Assembly (NCBI GenBank): GCA_903831085.1
Contig: CAIKWE010000031.1
Span: 37,234-101,233 of the forward strand
Reading direction: 5' to 3'
Length of the DNA: 64,000 bases
Source: an uncultured Verrucomicrobiota bacterium
Lineage (GTDB): Bacteria > Verrucomicrobiota > Kiritimatiellia > Kiritimatiellales > Tichowtungiaceae
Shown piece after piece: positions 36,568-44,631 of this stretch (position 1 is the stretch's first letter; each line of letters opens with the position of its first letter). The position numbers and the translations under genes are program-made. Under the pieces are notes generated by a model that saw only the letters and a program-made list of their open reading frames with translations, had not been told where the DNA came from and did not search any database.

Positions 36568-38457
36568 TTAAAGGCGCGGTTTCCGCGCCGCCTTCAGCCA
36601 AACCGACAGAATCGATATGTCGGCTGGGTTGACGCCGGAGATGCGGGAGGCCTGGCCTAGGGTTTCTGGCCGGATTTTTTTCAGTTTTTCGCGCGATTCA
36701 AACCGCAGCGCCGTGATGATGTCATAATCAAAATCGGACGGAATGCGCTGTTTTTCCAATGTTTGGAAATCCACAATACGTCCCTGTTCCCGTTCGATAT
36801 AGCCTTCGTATGTAATCAGCACTTCGACCTGTTCGACAACCTCCTGAGGCAACTCCGGCTTGTCGCCGGGCAGTCCGGCATAATGATTGTCAGGCCGGCT
36901 GAGAATCTGCGCCAGCGAGGCTCCACCGTGGAACTTTTTCTTCAGACGATCGACTTCCGCATCAATCTGTTCCTGCATCTGTGCGGTCTCCGCCAGATTT
37001 TCAGCGGAAACGATGCCCAGCTCTCTGGCGCGCCCATGAAGCCGGAACCAGGCGTTGTCCTGCCGGAGTGTCAGACGGTGCTCCGCACGTGAAGTAAACA
37101 TCCGGTACGGCTCGTCAGTACCTTTAAGCACCAGATCGTCTATTAAAACACCAATATAGGCCTCATTCCGGCCCAGAATAAACTTCGGAAGGCCCAGAAT
37201 CTTACGAGCGGCGTTTACTCCAGCTACAAAGCCTTGTCCCGCAGCTTCTTCATAGCCGGTGGTACCATTGATTTGCCCTGCAAAATAGAGGTTTTCAACC
37301 GATTTGGTTTCCAGAGTATGGGAAAGCTGGGTCGGCGGCGCATAATCATACTCAATGGCGTATGCCGGACGGATAAACACCGCCTTTTCAAGTCCAGGAA
37401 TGGAACGAATCATTTCCAGCTGCACATCCTCCGGCAGACTGTTTGAAGTCCCGTTTGGATAGGTCCGCACATTATTACGCCCTTCGGGCTCAATAAAGAT
37501 GTGATGTGATGTCCGTTGAGGAAATTTGACGATCTTATCTTCGATAGACGGACAATAGCGAACGCCGGTTCCTTCCACCAATCCGCCGTACAAAGAGCTT
37601 TTTTCAAGGTTATCAGCGATAATTTGGTGTGTTTGCTCGGTGGTATGAGTCAACCAGCATGGAATCTGGTCGGTTCCGGGAGGCCACGGACGAAACGCTG
37701 TTCCACGTGGAACTATCGGCAACTCGTCGGTTGATTGTTCCACGTGGAACTGTCGGCGATCCCGTCTAGCCGCACGTGAAAAGAATGGCGGTGGTTCATC
37801 ACCGGGCTGCATCGTCATTTTCGAATAATCGATACTGTCTTTATGCAACCGCGGCGGCGTGCCGGTCTTCATCCGGCCCAATTCAAAGCCCAAATCCTTT
37901 AATGATGCAGAAATATCATCAACCGACCGTTCACCCCAGCGGCCCTCACGAACTACTTTTTGACCTATCATCACGCGACCACGCATAAAGGTTCCAGACG
38001 TCAGAACAACCGATTTTCCGGCGATTCGTTCGCCAGACTCGAGAGATACTCCGCGCAGTCGGCCGTCTTCAGTCCAGACCGAAGCGACAACTCCTTCGAT
38101 GACATCCAGGTTTTTTTGTCGAGCGATCACGGCCTGCATTCGGGCCGGGTAGAGATCTTTGTCGCACTGGGCGCGGAAGGCCTGAACCGCCGGACCCTTG
38201 CGAGTATTGAGGGTTCTGAACTGGATTCCGGTATAATCTGTATTACGCGCCTGTTCTCCGCCTAATGCGTCTAACTCGCATGTTATGTGTGACTTGGCAA
38301 TTCCTCCGATCGACGGGTTGCACGACATTTTGCCGATAAATTTCTTTTCTATACTTAAAAGAAGGGTGCTTGCGCCGAGCCGTGCAGCGGCCAGCGCCGC
38401 TTCACCTCCGGCGTGCCCGCCGCCGACCACGATCACATCATAGAATTTGTTTTTCAT
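36568..38457 (-). CDS. mnmG: tRNA uridine-5-carboxymethylaminomethyl modification enzyme MnmG, with an insertion
   Basis: FAD-dependent enzyme that, with MnmE, modifies U34 of several tRNAs. The 629-residue product has the FAD motif [33 protein letters not shown] and [17 protein letters not shown]. Compared with the E. coli and Bacillus proteins, about 30 residues are inserted between [11 protein letters not shown] and QIPCWLTHT. The insertion (with QFHVEQ and IVPRGTA) is encoded by DNA holding two parS-like palindromes, described separately. mnmG often lies near origins, as here about 14 kb from dnaA. Confidence 0.95.
   Translation of the reverse strand: MKNKFYDVIVVGGGHAGGEAALAAARLGASTLLLSIEKKFIGKMSCNPSIGGIAKSHITCELDALGGEQARNTDYTGIQFRTLNTRKGPAVQAFRAQCDKDLYPARMQAVIARQKNLDVIEGVVASVWTEDGRLRGVSLESGERIAGKSVVLTSGTFMRGRVMIGQKVVREGRWGERSVDDISASLKDLGFELGRMKTGTPPRLHKDSIDYSKMTMQPGDEPPPFFSRAARRDRRQFHVEQSTDELPIVPRGTAFRPWPPGTDQIPCWLTHTTEQTHQIIADNLEKSSLYGGLVEGTGVRYCPSIEDKIVKFPQRTSHHIFIEPEGRNNVRTYPNGTSNSLPEDVQLEMIRSIPGLEKAVFIRPAYAIEYDYAPPTQLSHTLETKSVENLYFAGQINGTTGYEEAAGQGFVAGVNAARKILGLPKFILGRNEAYIGVLIDDLVLKGTDEPYRMFTSRAEHRLTLRQDNAWFRLHGRARELGIVSAENLAETAQMQEQIDAEVDRLKKKFHGGASLAQILSRPDNHYAGLPGDKPELPQEVVEQVEVLITYEGYIEREQGRIVDFQTLEKQRIPSDFDYDIITALRFESREKLKKIRPETLGQASRISGVNPADISILSVWLKAARKPRL
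36754..36768. repeat. Dispersed palindrome, exact copy inside mnmG
   Basis: TTCCAATGTTTGGAA; on the mnmG strand it encodes FQTLEK in the C-terminal helical domain. Confidence 0.75.
37699..37714. promoter_or_regulatory. parS-like centromere site 1, in mnmG
   Basis: TGTTCCACGTGGAACT has the 14-bp perfect palindrome GTTCCACGTGGAAC, the same core as parS sites bound by ParB in Pseudomonas and close to the TGTTTCACGTGAAACA consensus. Translated as IVPRGTA on the mnmG strand. Confidence 0.75.
37736..37751. promoter_or_regulatory. parS-like centromere site 2, in mnmG
   Basis: The second TGTTCCACGTGGAACT, identical in 16 bases to site 1, with starts 37 bp apart. Translated as QFHVEQ. Nearby CACGTG half-sites (about 37773 and 37087) are weaker. 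Confidence 0.75.
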
Positions 38458-38590
38458 GGAACGGCGGAATGATGAAGGCGCGGCAACGAAAACGGAAGAA
38501 AGAAAGCGGCAACGAATCGCAAAAATTTTACCAATTGACTCTGAAGAAATGGATTCTTATTTGCGCCTAATGGTGTAAATTCGCGGGCAA

Positions 38591-38908
38591 ATGAAAATGA
38601 ACCTGTTCGAAAATATTCCGGAGTCTGAGCCAGAAGAAGTTTTTACGGAGCTGTTGTCGGCAGAGGGCGTGCGCGTTGAGCGGATCGTTTCGTTCGGTCA
38701 GGTTTCTCCAGAAGGGTTATGGTACGACCAGCCCGAAAACGAGTGGATCCTGCTGCTGGAGGGATCTGCGACTCTGGTGTTTCAAGAGAAGCCCTCTGTT
38801 GATCTGAGGCCTGGCGATTATCTGAACCTTCCGGCCGGATGCCGTCACCGGGTTGAAAAGACTAGCGAAAAATGCCGAACAGTCTGGCTGGCTGTTTTTT
38901 ACGAATAA
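38591..38908 (+). CDS. Small cupin-domain protein
   Basis: A 105-residue single cupin barrel: WYDQPENEWILLLEGSATLVFQ then LRPGDYLNLPAGCRHRVEK, which contain the usual two cupin motifs with Glu and His positions in reduced form. Function unspecified; such proteins bind a metal or small ligand. It is divergent from mnmG across 133 bp and is followed by the phased A/T-tract array. Confidence 0.85.
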   Translation: MKMNLFENIPESEPEEVFTELLSAEGVRVERIVSFGQVSPEGLWYDQPENEWILLLEGSATLVFQEKPSVDLRPGDYLNLPAGCRHRVEKTSEKCRTVWLAVFYE

Positions 38909-38913
38909 TCGAC

Positions 38914-39109
38914 ATTTTTTAACAAAAAATGATTTATTATCATCAAAATCTGCGATTTTTTATAAAAAAGACGCAAATCAACCTAAATAAATGATACTGG
39001 ATTCATACCGTACGCCAATTTGAATTTTTAGGCTATTTTTGCCAAAAACGACATGATTTTAGATAAAAAGATGCTGATTTAGACGAAAAACAGTAGTTTT
39101 TGTTAAAAA
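38914..39109. repeat. Degenerate 21-bp array of phased A- and T-tracts
   Basis: About 200 bp of very AT-rich sequence in a GC-rich genome. Units follow the pattern ATTTTTNNNNAAAAANNNNTG: A5 runs start at 39044, 39065, 39086 and 39105, T-runs at 39036, 39057, 39078 and 39097, i.e. 21, 21 and 19 bp apart. Less regular units of 17-23 bp extend back to about 38914. Such phasing predicts intrinsically curved DNA. It occupies the whole gap between the cupin gene and the end of prfA, with no coding sequence. Confidence 0.7.
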
Positions 39110-40204
39110 TCATCCTTTGGCGACATTATCGGTCTGAGCTTTGACTTTAAGTCCCACATCATGCTCGTAGAGAGCATCGAAAACATCGGCCAGATCTCCT
39201 TCCATCACGCGGTCGAGTTTATAAAGCGTTAGGTTAATGCGATGATCGGTGAGGCGGTTTTGAGGATAGTTATAGGTGCGGATTTTTTCACTGCGGTCGC
39301 CGGATCCGATCTGCGATCGCCGGGCCGCCGACTGTTCGGCCTCGATCTGCTGCAGTTGCGCCTCGTAAAGTTTTGAGCGCAGAACCCTCATGGCCTTGGC
39401 CCGGTTTTTATGCTGTGAGCGCTCGTCCTGACACTGCACCACCACGCCCGTCGGAATATGCGTGATACGAATAGCCGAATCAGTCGTGTTAACGTGTTGT
39501 CCTCCCGATCCGCTTGAGCGATAGGTATCGATTCTCAGATCTTCATTTTTGATCTCGATATCCACTTCCTCGGCTTCGGCGAGCACTGCGACCGTGGCGG
39601 CGGAGGTGTGAATGCGCCCCTGAGTTTCGGTTGCCGGAACGCGCTGAACACGGTGGGTGCCGCTTTCGTACTTCAGCTTTTTATAAACCATTTCGCCTTC
39701 GACCGAAAAAACGATTTCCTTATATCCGCCAGATTCAGAAGGGCTTACATCCATGACAGAAAGCCTTAGGCCGTTGCTTTCGGCGTAACGGTTGTACATC
39801 CGGTACAGATCGCTAACAAAAAGAGCGGCCTCGTCGCCACCGGTTCCCGCGCGGATTTCCATGATCACGTTTTTAGAGTCGGAAGGATCGGGCGGGAGCA
39901 GGGCGATCATCACCGCTTTTTCCGCCTCCGGCAACTTGGCCTCCGCATCGGCCAGTTCGGTTTCCGCCATTTCGCGCAACTCGGCGTCCGTAGACTCGTC
40001 TGCGAGCATGGCGCGGCTTTCTGCGGCGGAATCCTGAAGCTTCAGGAAGTTTTCAGCTGCGGCAGCAATTTTTTTCTGATGCATGTAATCGTGCATCAGC
40101 GCCTGCATTTTCTGCTGATTGGCGGCAACACCTGGCGCAGACATTTCCGTTTCGAGTCCGGAGATGCGGCGGCGCAGGTTTTCAAGATAGGCCTTATTAA
40201 ACAT
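39110..40204 (-). CDS. prfA: Peptide chain release factor 1
   Basis: Terminates translation at UAA and UAG. The 364-residue product has the GGQ domain in [22 protein letters not shown] and the rest of domain 3 typical of RF1, with the frame-recognition region ([23 protein letters not shown]). The start [13 protein letters not shown] at 40204 is downstream of the rpmE terminator; an in-frame GTG 12 bp earlier lies in the terminator stem. The stop abuts the A/T-tract array. Confidence 0.96.
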   Translation of the reverse strand: MFNKAYLENLRRRISGLETEMSAPGVAANQQKMQALMHDYMHQKKIAAAAENFLKLQDSAAESRAMLADESTDAELREMAETELADAEAKLPEAEKAVMIALLPPDPSDSKNVIMEIRAGTGGDEAALFVSDLYRMYNRYAESNGLRLSVMDVSPSESGGYKEIVFSVEGEMVYKKLKYESGTHRVQRVPATETQGRIHTSAATVAVLAEAEEVDIEIKNEDLRIDTYRSSGSGGQHVNTTDSAIRITHIPTGVVVQCQDERSQHKNRAKAMRVLRSKLYEAQLQQIEAEQSAARRSQIGSGDRSEKIRTYNYPQNRLTDHRINLTLYKLDRVMEGDLADVFDALYEHDVGLKVKAQTDNVAKG

Positions 40205-40215
40205 ATCGGGACACA

Positions 40216-40249
40216 AAAAGGCCGGGCTCCGAAAAACAGAGTCCGGCCT
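40216..40249 (-). terminator. Rho-independent terminator of rpmE
   Basis: On the minus strand, AGGCCGGACTC and GAGCCCGGCCT pair with one mismatch around a 9-nt loop, followed by five T. It separates rpmE from prfA. Confidence 0.85.
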
Positions 40250-40262
40250 GAGGTGCGGGTCG

Positions 40263-40460
40263 TTACTTGCCGTAGCGCTTGCGGAAGCGGTCTACACGAC
40301 CTTCCGTATCAAGCATCTTGGCCGTTCCGGTGAAAAACGGATGGCAGGCGGAGCAGAGATTGACGTGCATTTTCTTAACGGTCGAACGGGTTTTCACCAC
40401 GTGGCCGCAAGCGCACGAAATTTCTGCATCAGTATATTCGGGATGAATTTCTTTTTTCAT
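40263..40460 (-). CDS. rpmE: 50S ribosomal protein L31, zinc-binding form
   Basis: A 65-residue ribosomal protein, [20 protein letters not shown], with cysteines C16, C18, C36 and C39 for one zinc ion, the C+ form used under zinc-replete conditions. It has its own terminator and lies upstream of prfA, a common gene order. Confidence 0.97.
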   Translation of the reverse strand: MKKEIHPEYTDAEISCACGHVVKTRSTVKKMHVNLCSACHPFFTGTAKMLDTEGRVDRFRKRYGK

Positions 40461-40528
40461 TTTTTACCTAGTCCTTGCTAAAAGAGCGGGCCTTTTAATC
40501 ATAACGCGCCCTGCGGCGCAAGCCCTTT

Positions 40529-41449
40529 TTACCGACACTTATAATAGGTCTCTCCGCCGCGCGCTTCGGTTTGCAGGCGCGGGTCGTCGAGCAGCGGAAG
40601 AATTGCCGCCGTCTCAACGCCGAAACTTTGCGCCAGTTGGGCCGCGGTGGCCGGGTGGCGGCGAACCAAATCCATTACTTTTTCGATACCCAGTTCGCCG
40701 GCGGAACCTGCGGCTACAGAGAATGTGGCGATCACCTCGGCACGCGGTGAAAAAAGGCCGCACAGCGTCTCCAGCTTTTCTTTAGCGACCGGCTGCACGC
40801 CAGCCTCAGCCGGCGGACGCACCGCCGTGTTTAAATGGATTTTATCAGGACGGACTCCGGCGACAGCCGCGGCGATTTTCCGCACCTGCTCCGGATCGGC
40901 GTTGATTCCCTCTATCAGAAAAACTTCTAACCACAGCTCGCCGGGAAATTCTTTTCGGAACGCGCACTCGCCCGCCAATAAATTTTCAAACATAAGCCCG
41001 AGGGCAGGGCGGTTGATCTTCTGAAACGACGCCTCATCCCACGCGCTCAGGCTCACCTTCACGATGTCGGCTTGCAAAAGCTCGCCGCGCACAGCAGGCC
41101 GGTGGAGCAATGTGCCGTTCGAAAGAACAATCACCGGAATCGCCGTGCGCGCTTTGATAAAATCAATCAGCTCGCCAAGTCGCGAATAAAGCGTTGGCTC
41201 GCCGGAGCCGGCGAAGGTGATACAGTCGGCCTTGCCATCTTCTCTCAGCCAGCGCTCCAATTCGGCGCAGACCTCTTCGAACGGCACAAACTCGCCGCGC
41301 TCCGAAATAAGCTTCGTCGTGCAGCCGCACTGACAGAAGACACAGTCGAACGAACAGGTTTTGAACGGGGTCACGTCGATGCCGAGCGACCGGCCGAGGC
41401 GCCGCGACGGCACCGGACCAAAAAGATATTTGTAGGAAGAGTTCATCAT
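40529..41449 (-). CDS. Radical SAM protein (COG0731-like) with a winged-helix-like tail
   Basis: A 306-residue iron-sulfur enzyme using S-adenosylmethionine. The cluster motif is C32-S-F-D-C36-V-F-C39, following GPVPSRRLGRSLGIDVTPFKTC, a hallmark of the family related to wyosine-type enzymes. FAGSGEPTLY is the usual SAM-binding motif. The last 70 residues (VMDLVRRHPATAAQLAQSFGV...) look like a winged helix. The substrate is unknown. It stands 1 bp from the ligase-like gene upstream. Confidence 0.88.
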   Translation of the reverse strand: MMNSSYKYLFGPVPSRRLGRSLGIDVTPFKTCSFDCVFCQCGCTTKLISERGEFVPFEEVCAELERWLREDGKADCITFAGSGEPTLYSRLGELIDFIKARTAIPVIVLSNGTLLHRPAVRGELLQADIVKVSLSAWDEASFQKINRPALGLMFENLLAGECAFRKEFPGELWLEVFLIEGINADPEQVRKIAAAVAGVRPDKIHLNTAVRPPAEAGVQPVAKEKLETLCGLFSPRAEVIATFSVAAGSAGELGIEKVMDLVRRHPATAAQLAQSFGVETAAILPLLDDPRLQTEARGGETYYKCR

Positions 41450-42682
41450 TTATTCCGCAGGATCCGGGATTGCGGTTTCCTGCCCGGTACGCCGCTCCGG
41501 GCAGATTCCGGTAATTTCAGGAACCGTTCCCCCCGAACGGATCACATTAATCCAGTCGCCGATTTTTAAATCCATCGAACGCAGATGATCCAGGTTATGG
41601 AGCGTAGCGCTTTGAACCGTGGCTCCCTGAATTTCAACCGGTTCAAAACGGGCGACCGGAGTCAGTTTACCAGTGGTGCCGCGCGACCAATCGACACTCA
41701 AGAGACGGGTTTGAACCGGTGTCTCTTCATATTTGCGGGCGATGGCGCTACGCGGGTGATGCGCCGTGGCACCAAGCCGGTCGCGAACCGCAAGGTCATC
41801 GACCTTAATTACAATTCCATCGGTTATAAAATGAAACGTCGCGCGTCGCCGGTTCAGATCTTCGATGGCCGCAAGCACATCAGTGGATGGAACGGCAACG
41901 CTTTCGACGACAGACAGCCCGGCTTTTTTCACCAGCGCCAGTGCGGCGGTGTGTGTGGACGGAAGGGAATCGGTTGCCAGCAGTTCAAAACATTGAAATT
42001 CCAATCTGCGGCGGGCGATTTCGGTGTAGTCGGTCAGCATAAGCGTTCCGGATGCGATATTACGCGGGTTTTTCAGCGGCGCTTGTCCGCTCTCTGCGCG
42101 CCGCCGGTTCAATGATTCAAAAGCGGGCAGGGGAAGCAGCGCCTCGCCGCGCACATCGAGTTGGGTCGGGGCGTTAGTAAGCGCGGAAGGCACCATGCCG
42201 GAGGCGAGCACGGCGGGTGTGATATCCACACCGATTTTTCCGTCGCCACGAGTGAGCGCCTGCACCAGTTGACCGTTGCGGTAACGAAGGATGACAGTCA
42301 GACCGTCAATTTTTGGCTCGATGCAATAAAGAAGATTTGTTCCGGTCTGTTGAAGGAAGCGGCCAACCTCCTTATCGGAATAAACTTTATCGAGACTCAG
42401 AACCGACGCGTCGTGCGTCACACGGCGGGCGGAGCCGTCAACCGGTGCGCCGACCGGATTGGCGGCGGCCAGTTCCGGATAATCGGCCAGCAGCTGATCG
42501 TACTGCTTCCGTAGCGCGTCATAAGCCGCGTCGCTCATAACGGATCGGTTCTGATTATAATAGGCGTCGTCGGCTTGCCGCAGAACCGTTTGCAACGCAC
42601 GAGCCTGCTGTTCGACGGCAGGCGGCGCGGCGACGCAGGTCAATTGAACGGCGATAAAACAAAGAAACCATCTGCGAAACAT
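41450..42682 (-). CDS. ligB: NAD+-dependent DNA ligase, LigB-like, with a signal peptide
   Basis: A 410-residue protein starting MFRRWFLCFIAVQLTCVAA, an apparent signal peptide, with AAGGAG 6 nt before the ATG. It then has the Ia-like helices and the adenylation domain with KxDG at K124 (IEPKIDGLTV), and an OB-fold (TTGKLTPVARFEPVEIQGATVQSATLHN). The zinc finger, helix-hairpin-helix and BRCT domains of LigA are absent, as in E. coli LigB, which also has a signal-like N-terminus. It ends soon after the OB-fold. It may ligate DNA in the periplasm or have another role; both are inferences. Two dispersed palindromes lie just upstream. Confidence 0.85.
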   Translation of the reverse strand: MFRRWFLCFIAVQLTCVAAPPAVEQQARALQTVLRQADDAYYNQNRSVMSDAAYDALRKQYDQLLADYPELAAANPVGAPVDGSARRVTHDASVLSLDKVYSDKEVGRFLQQTGTNLLYCIEPKIDGLTVILRYRNGQLVQALTRGDGKIGVDITPAVLASGMVPSALTNAPTQLDVRGEALLPLPAFESLNRRRAESGQAPLKNPRNIASGTLMLTDYTEIARRRLEFQCFELLATDSLPSTHTAALALVKKAGLSVVESVAVPSTDVLAAIEDLNRRRATFHFITDGIVIKVDDLAVRDRLGATAHHPRSAIARKYEETPVQTRLLSVDWSRGTTGKLTPVARFEPVEIQGATVQSATLHNLDHLRSMDLKIGDWINVIRSGGTVPEITGICPERRTGQETAIPDPAE

Positions 42683-42705
42683 TTCAATCTCCTTGCCTGA
42701 AGTTT

Positions 42706-42751
42706 TTCCAATGATCGGAAAAACCTCAACCCATTCTTCCAAAGATTGGAA
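42706..42751. repeat. Pair of dispersed palindromes upstream of the LigB-like gene
   Basis: TTCCAATGATCGGAA (42706-42720, one mismatch) and exact TTCCAAAGATTGGAA (42737-42751), starts 31 bp apart, in the gap between the epimerase stop and the ligase start. Confidence 0.8.
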
Positions 42752-42757
42752 CCCGGG

Positions 42758-43750
42758 TCAACGATGCCATGCGGCAAGAACACGGTCGAGCGCCGCTTCA
42801 AAATTTAAGGCCGCCGTTGTCTCGGATTCTTTGCGCCTCGGATCGGCATCGAACCATTCGCAAGTCATTCGCAATCCTTCGCGAAAGGGAATCGTCGCCT
42901 TGAAGTCCGGCACGAAGCGTTTAATTTTGCTGTTGTCGAAAATCATGCTGTGCATTTTGTCACCCAGCAGGCCGGGCCCTTTGACATCGGGGTCGATTTT
43001 CGCAAAGAAATCGGTCGGGATGTGTACAAAGTTCGGCGCGCACTCAAAGACCTCCGCGATGGTCGCGTAAATTTGGTTCCACGTCAGCACCTCGTCGGAG
43101 GTTATATGGAACGCTTCCCCGACGGCGTCCTCGCGGCCCAGCAGCCCCGTAAATCCTTTGGCGAAATCTTTCGAATGAGTAACCGTCCAGAGCGAGGTGC
43201 CGTCGCCGTGGATTGCGGCGGGCCCGCCAGCCTTGAGGCGGCGGACAACCGAATAGTCGCTTGCGCCGGGGCCGATTGGAATCACCGTGTTATAGGTGTG
43301 CGCCGGCCGCACAATGGTCGCGGGGAAATCCTCCGCCTCAAGAAACAGTTTTTCGCAGGCGATCTTTTTACGCGCGTATTCCCAGAACGGATTGCCGAGC
43401 GGAGTTTCTTCGGTGATGAACGGCGAGACCGGGGGCTTCTGATAGACGGAAGCCGAGCTGATGAAAATATATTGTCCGGTTTTCCCGCGGAAAAGATCGA
43501 GATCTGTCTGCGCCTGTTCCGGCGTGAAGGTAATCCAGTTCACCACACAGTCCCATTGGTGTCCCTTGAGCATGGCGGCGGCTTGGGCTGGATTGCGAAT
43601 ATCGGCGTGAATTGTCTGCACTCCGGCGGGCGGCGGAAAGAGTGACGCTTGTCCGCGGTTAAGGTGCCAAAGCTCGATTCCTTTTTTAACCGCCAGCTCG
43701 GTAACCGCCGAGCTGATGTTGCCGGTTCCGCCGATAAATAAAACCTTCAT
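42758..43750 (-). CDS. NAD-dependent epimerase/dehydratase family protein
   Basis: Extended short-chain dehydrogenase (330 aa). The Rossmann motif is VLFIGGTGNISSAV and the active site has SSASVY and the YxxxK (YARKK). ATG 43750 has AGGAGAAGAGG upstream, which decides it over earlier in-frame Met codons. The nucleotide-sugar or other substrate is unknown. It is divergent from hisH across 64 bp. Confidence 0.88.
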   Translation of the reverse strand: MKVLFIGGTGNISSAVTELAVKKGIELWHLNRGQASLFPPPAGVQTIHADIRNPAQAAAMLKGHQWDCVVNWITFTPEQAQTDLDLFRGKTGQYIFISSASVYQKPPVSPFITEETPLGNPFWEYARKKIACEKLFLEAEDFPATIVRPAHTYNTVIPIGPGASDYSVVRRLKAGGPAAIHGDGTSLWTVTHSKDFAKGFTGLLGREDAVGEAFHITSDEVLTWNQIYATIAEVFECAPNFVHIPTDFFAKIDPDVKGPGLLGDKMHSMIFDNSKIKRFVPDFKATIPFREGLRMTCEWFDADPRRKESETTAALNFEAALDRVLAAWHR

Positions 43751-43814
43751 CGCCTCTTCTCCTGAATTTCCGGACTGTACATGAAAACGGACGGGGTGTA
43801 ATTCTTTATCTCGC

Positions 43815-44432
43815 ATGAAACAAATCGGCATCATTGATTACGGCATGGGCAACCTCGGAAGCGTTTCCAATGCCTGTAAATTTCTCGGGCTGGATGCAGA
43901 AATTATTTCTGCGCCAAGCCAGATGGACGCATGTCGCGCCATTATTCTGCCGGGAGTAGGGGCGTTCGGCGACTGCATGGCGCACCTCACCGAGCACGGC
44001 TTTGTCTCGCCGATTCAAAAATGGATTTCGGCCGGCAAGCCGTTCATGGGCATCTGTCTCGGACTGCAGGCGCTTTTCCAAACCTCGGAAGAAACGCCCG
44101 ACATCGCCGGACTTGGAATTTTTAAAGGAAGTGTGAAGCGGTTTCAGATCGCGCCACAACTTAAGGTTCCGCAGATCGGCTGGAACGCGGTGACCCAGAA
44201 AAAGCCAGACAGTCCGATGTTCGCGGGCGTGGACGACGGAGCGTACTTTTACTTCGTCCACTCGTTTTACGTCGCGCCGGAGGATAAAAGCATTGTCGCG
44301 GGGGAAACCGACTACGGACTGAAATACTGTTCCGCCGTCTGGAAAGACAACGTCTTCGCTGTCCAGTTCCACCCGGAAAAGAGTCAGGCCGCCGGCCTGC
44401 AAATGCTCAAAAACTTCGGGGCGCGGGATTGA
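43815..44432 (+). CDS. hisH: Imidazole glycerol phosphate synthase, glutaminase subunit
   Basis: Supplies ammonia from glutamine to HisF in histidine synthesis. The 205-residue class I amidotransferase has the nucleophile Cys81 in MGICLGLQ, the His in VQFHPEKS and the opening IGIIDYGMGNLGSVS. HisF is not in the window; hisA lies 1.7 kb on, beyond a TPR gene. A palindrome variant (44076-44090) encodes LFQTSEE. Confidence 0.96.
   Translation: MKQIGIIDYGMGNLGSVSNACKFLGLDAEIISAPSQMDACRAIILPGVGAFGDCMAHLTEHGFVSPIQKWISAGKPFMGICLGLQALFQTSEETPDIAGLGIFKGSVKRFQIAPQLKVPQIGWNAVTQKKPDSPMFAGVDDGAYFYFVHSFYVAPEDKSIVAGETDYGLKYCSAVWKDNVFAVQFHPEKSQAAGLQMLKNFGARD
44076..44090. repeat. Dispersed palindrome variant inside hisH
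   Basis: TTCCAAACCTCGGAA, one base from the palindrome consensus, translated in frame. Confidence 0.6.
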
Positions 44433-44631
44433 GAGAATTCCTGCGAAAGAAGAAGGCGGAAACAACGTTGGTTGCGGACGGGAAGGGCACATAGGATACT
44501 GCGACAGAATGGGGCGGTTGCGCCGGCACATAAACAAAAGGCGTAAGGGCTCATTTCTGAACTCGATTTGTAAGGAAAAAAGCTGTTAGATGCCGCGATG
44601 CTAACCTCATGAACCGGGACAGGGCTTAAGA

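Noticed and set aside
38914..39109. CRISPR array between the cupin gene and prfA
   Set aside because: Units are about 21 bp with no distinct repeat/spacer alternation, and no cas genes are present.
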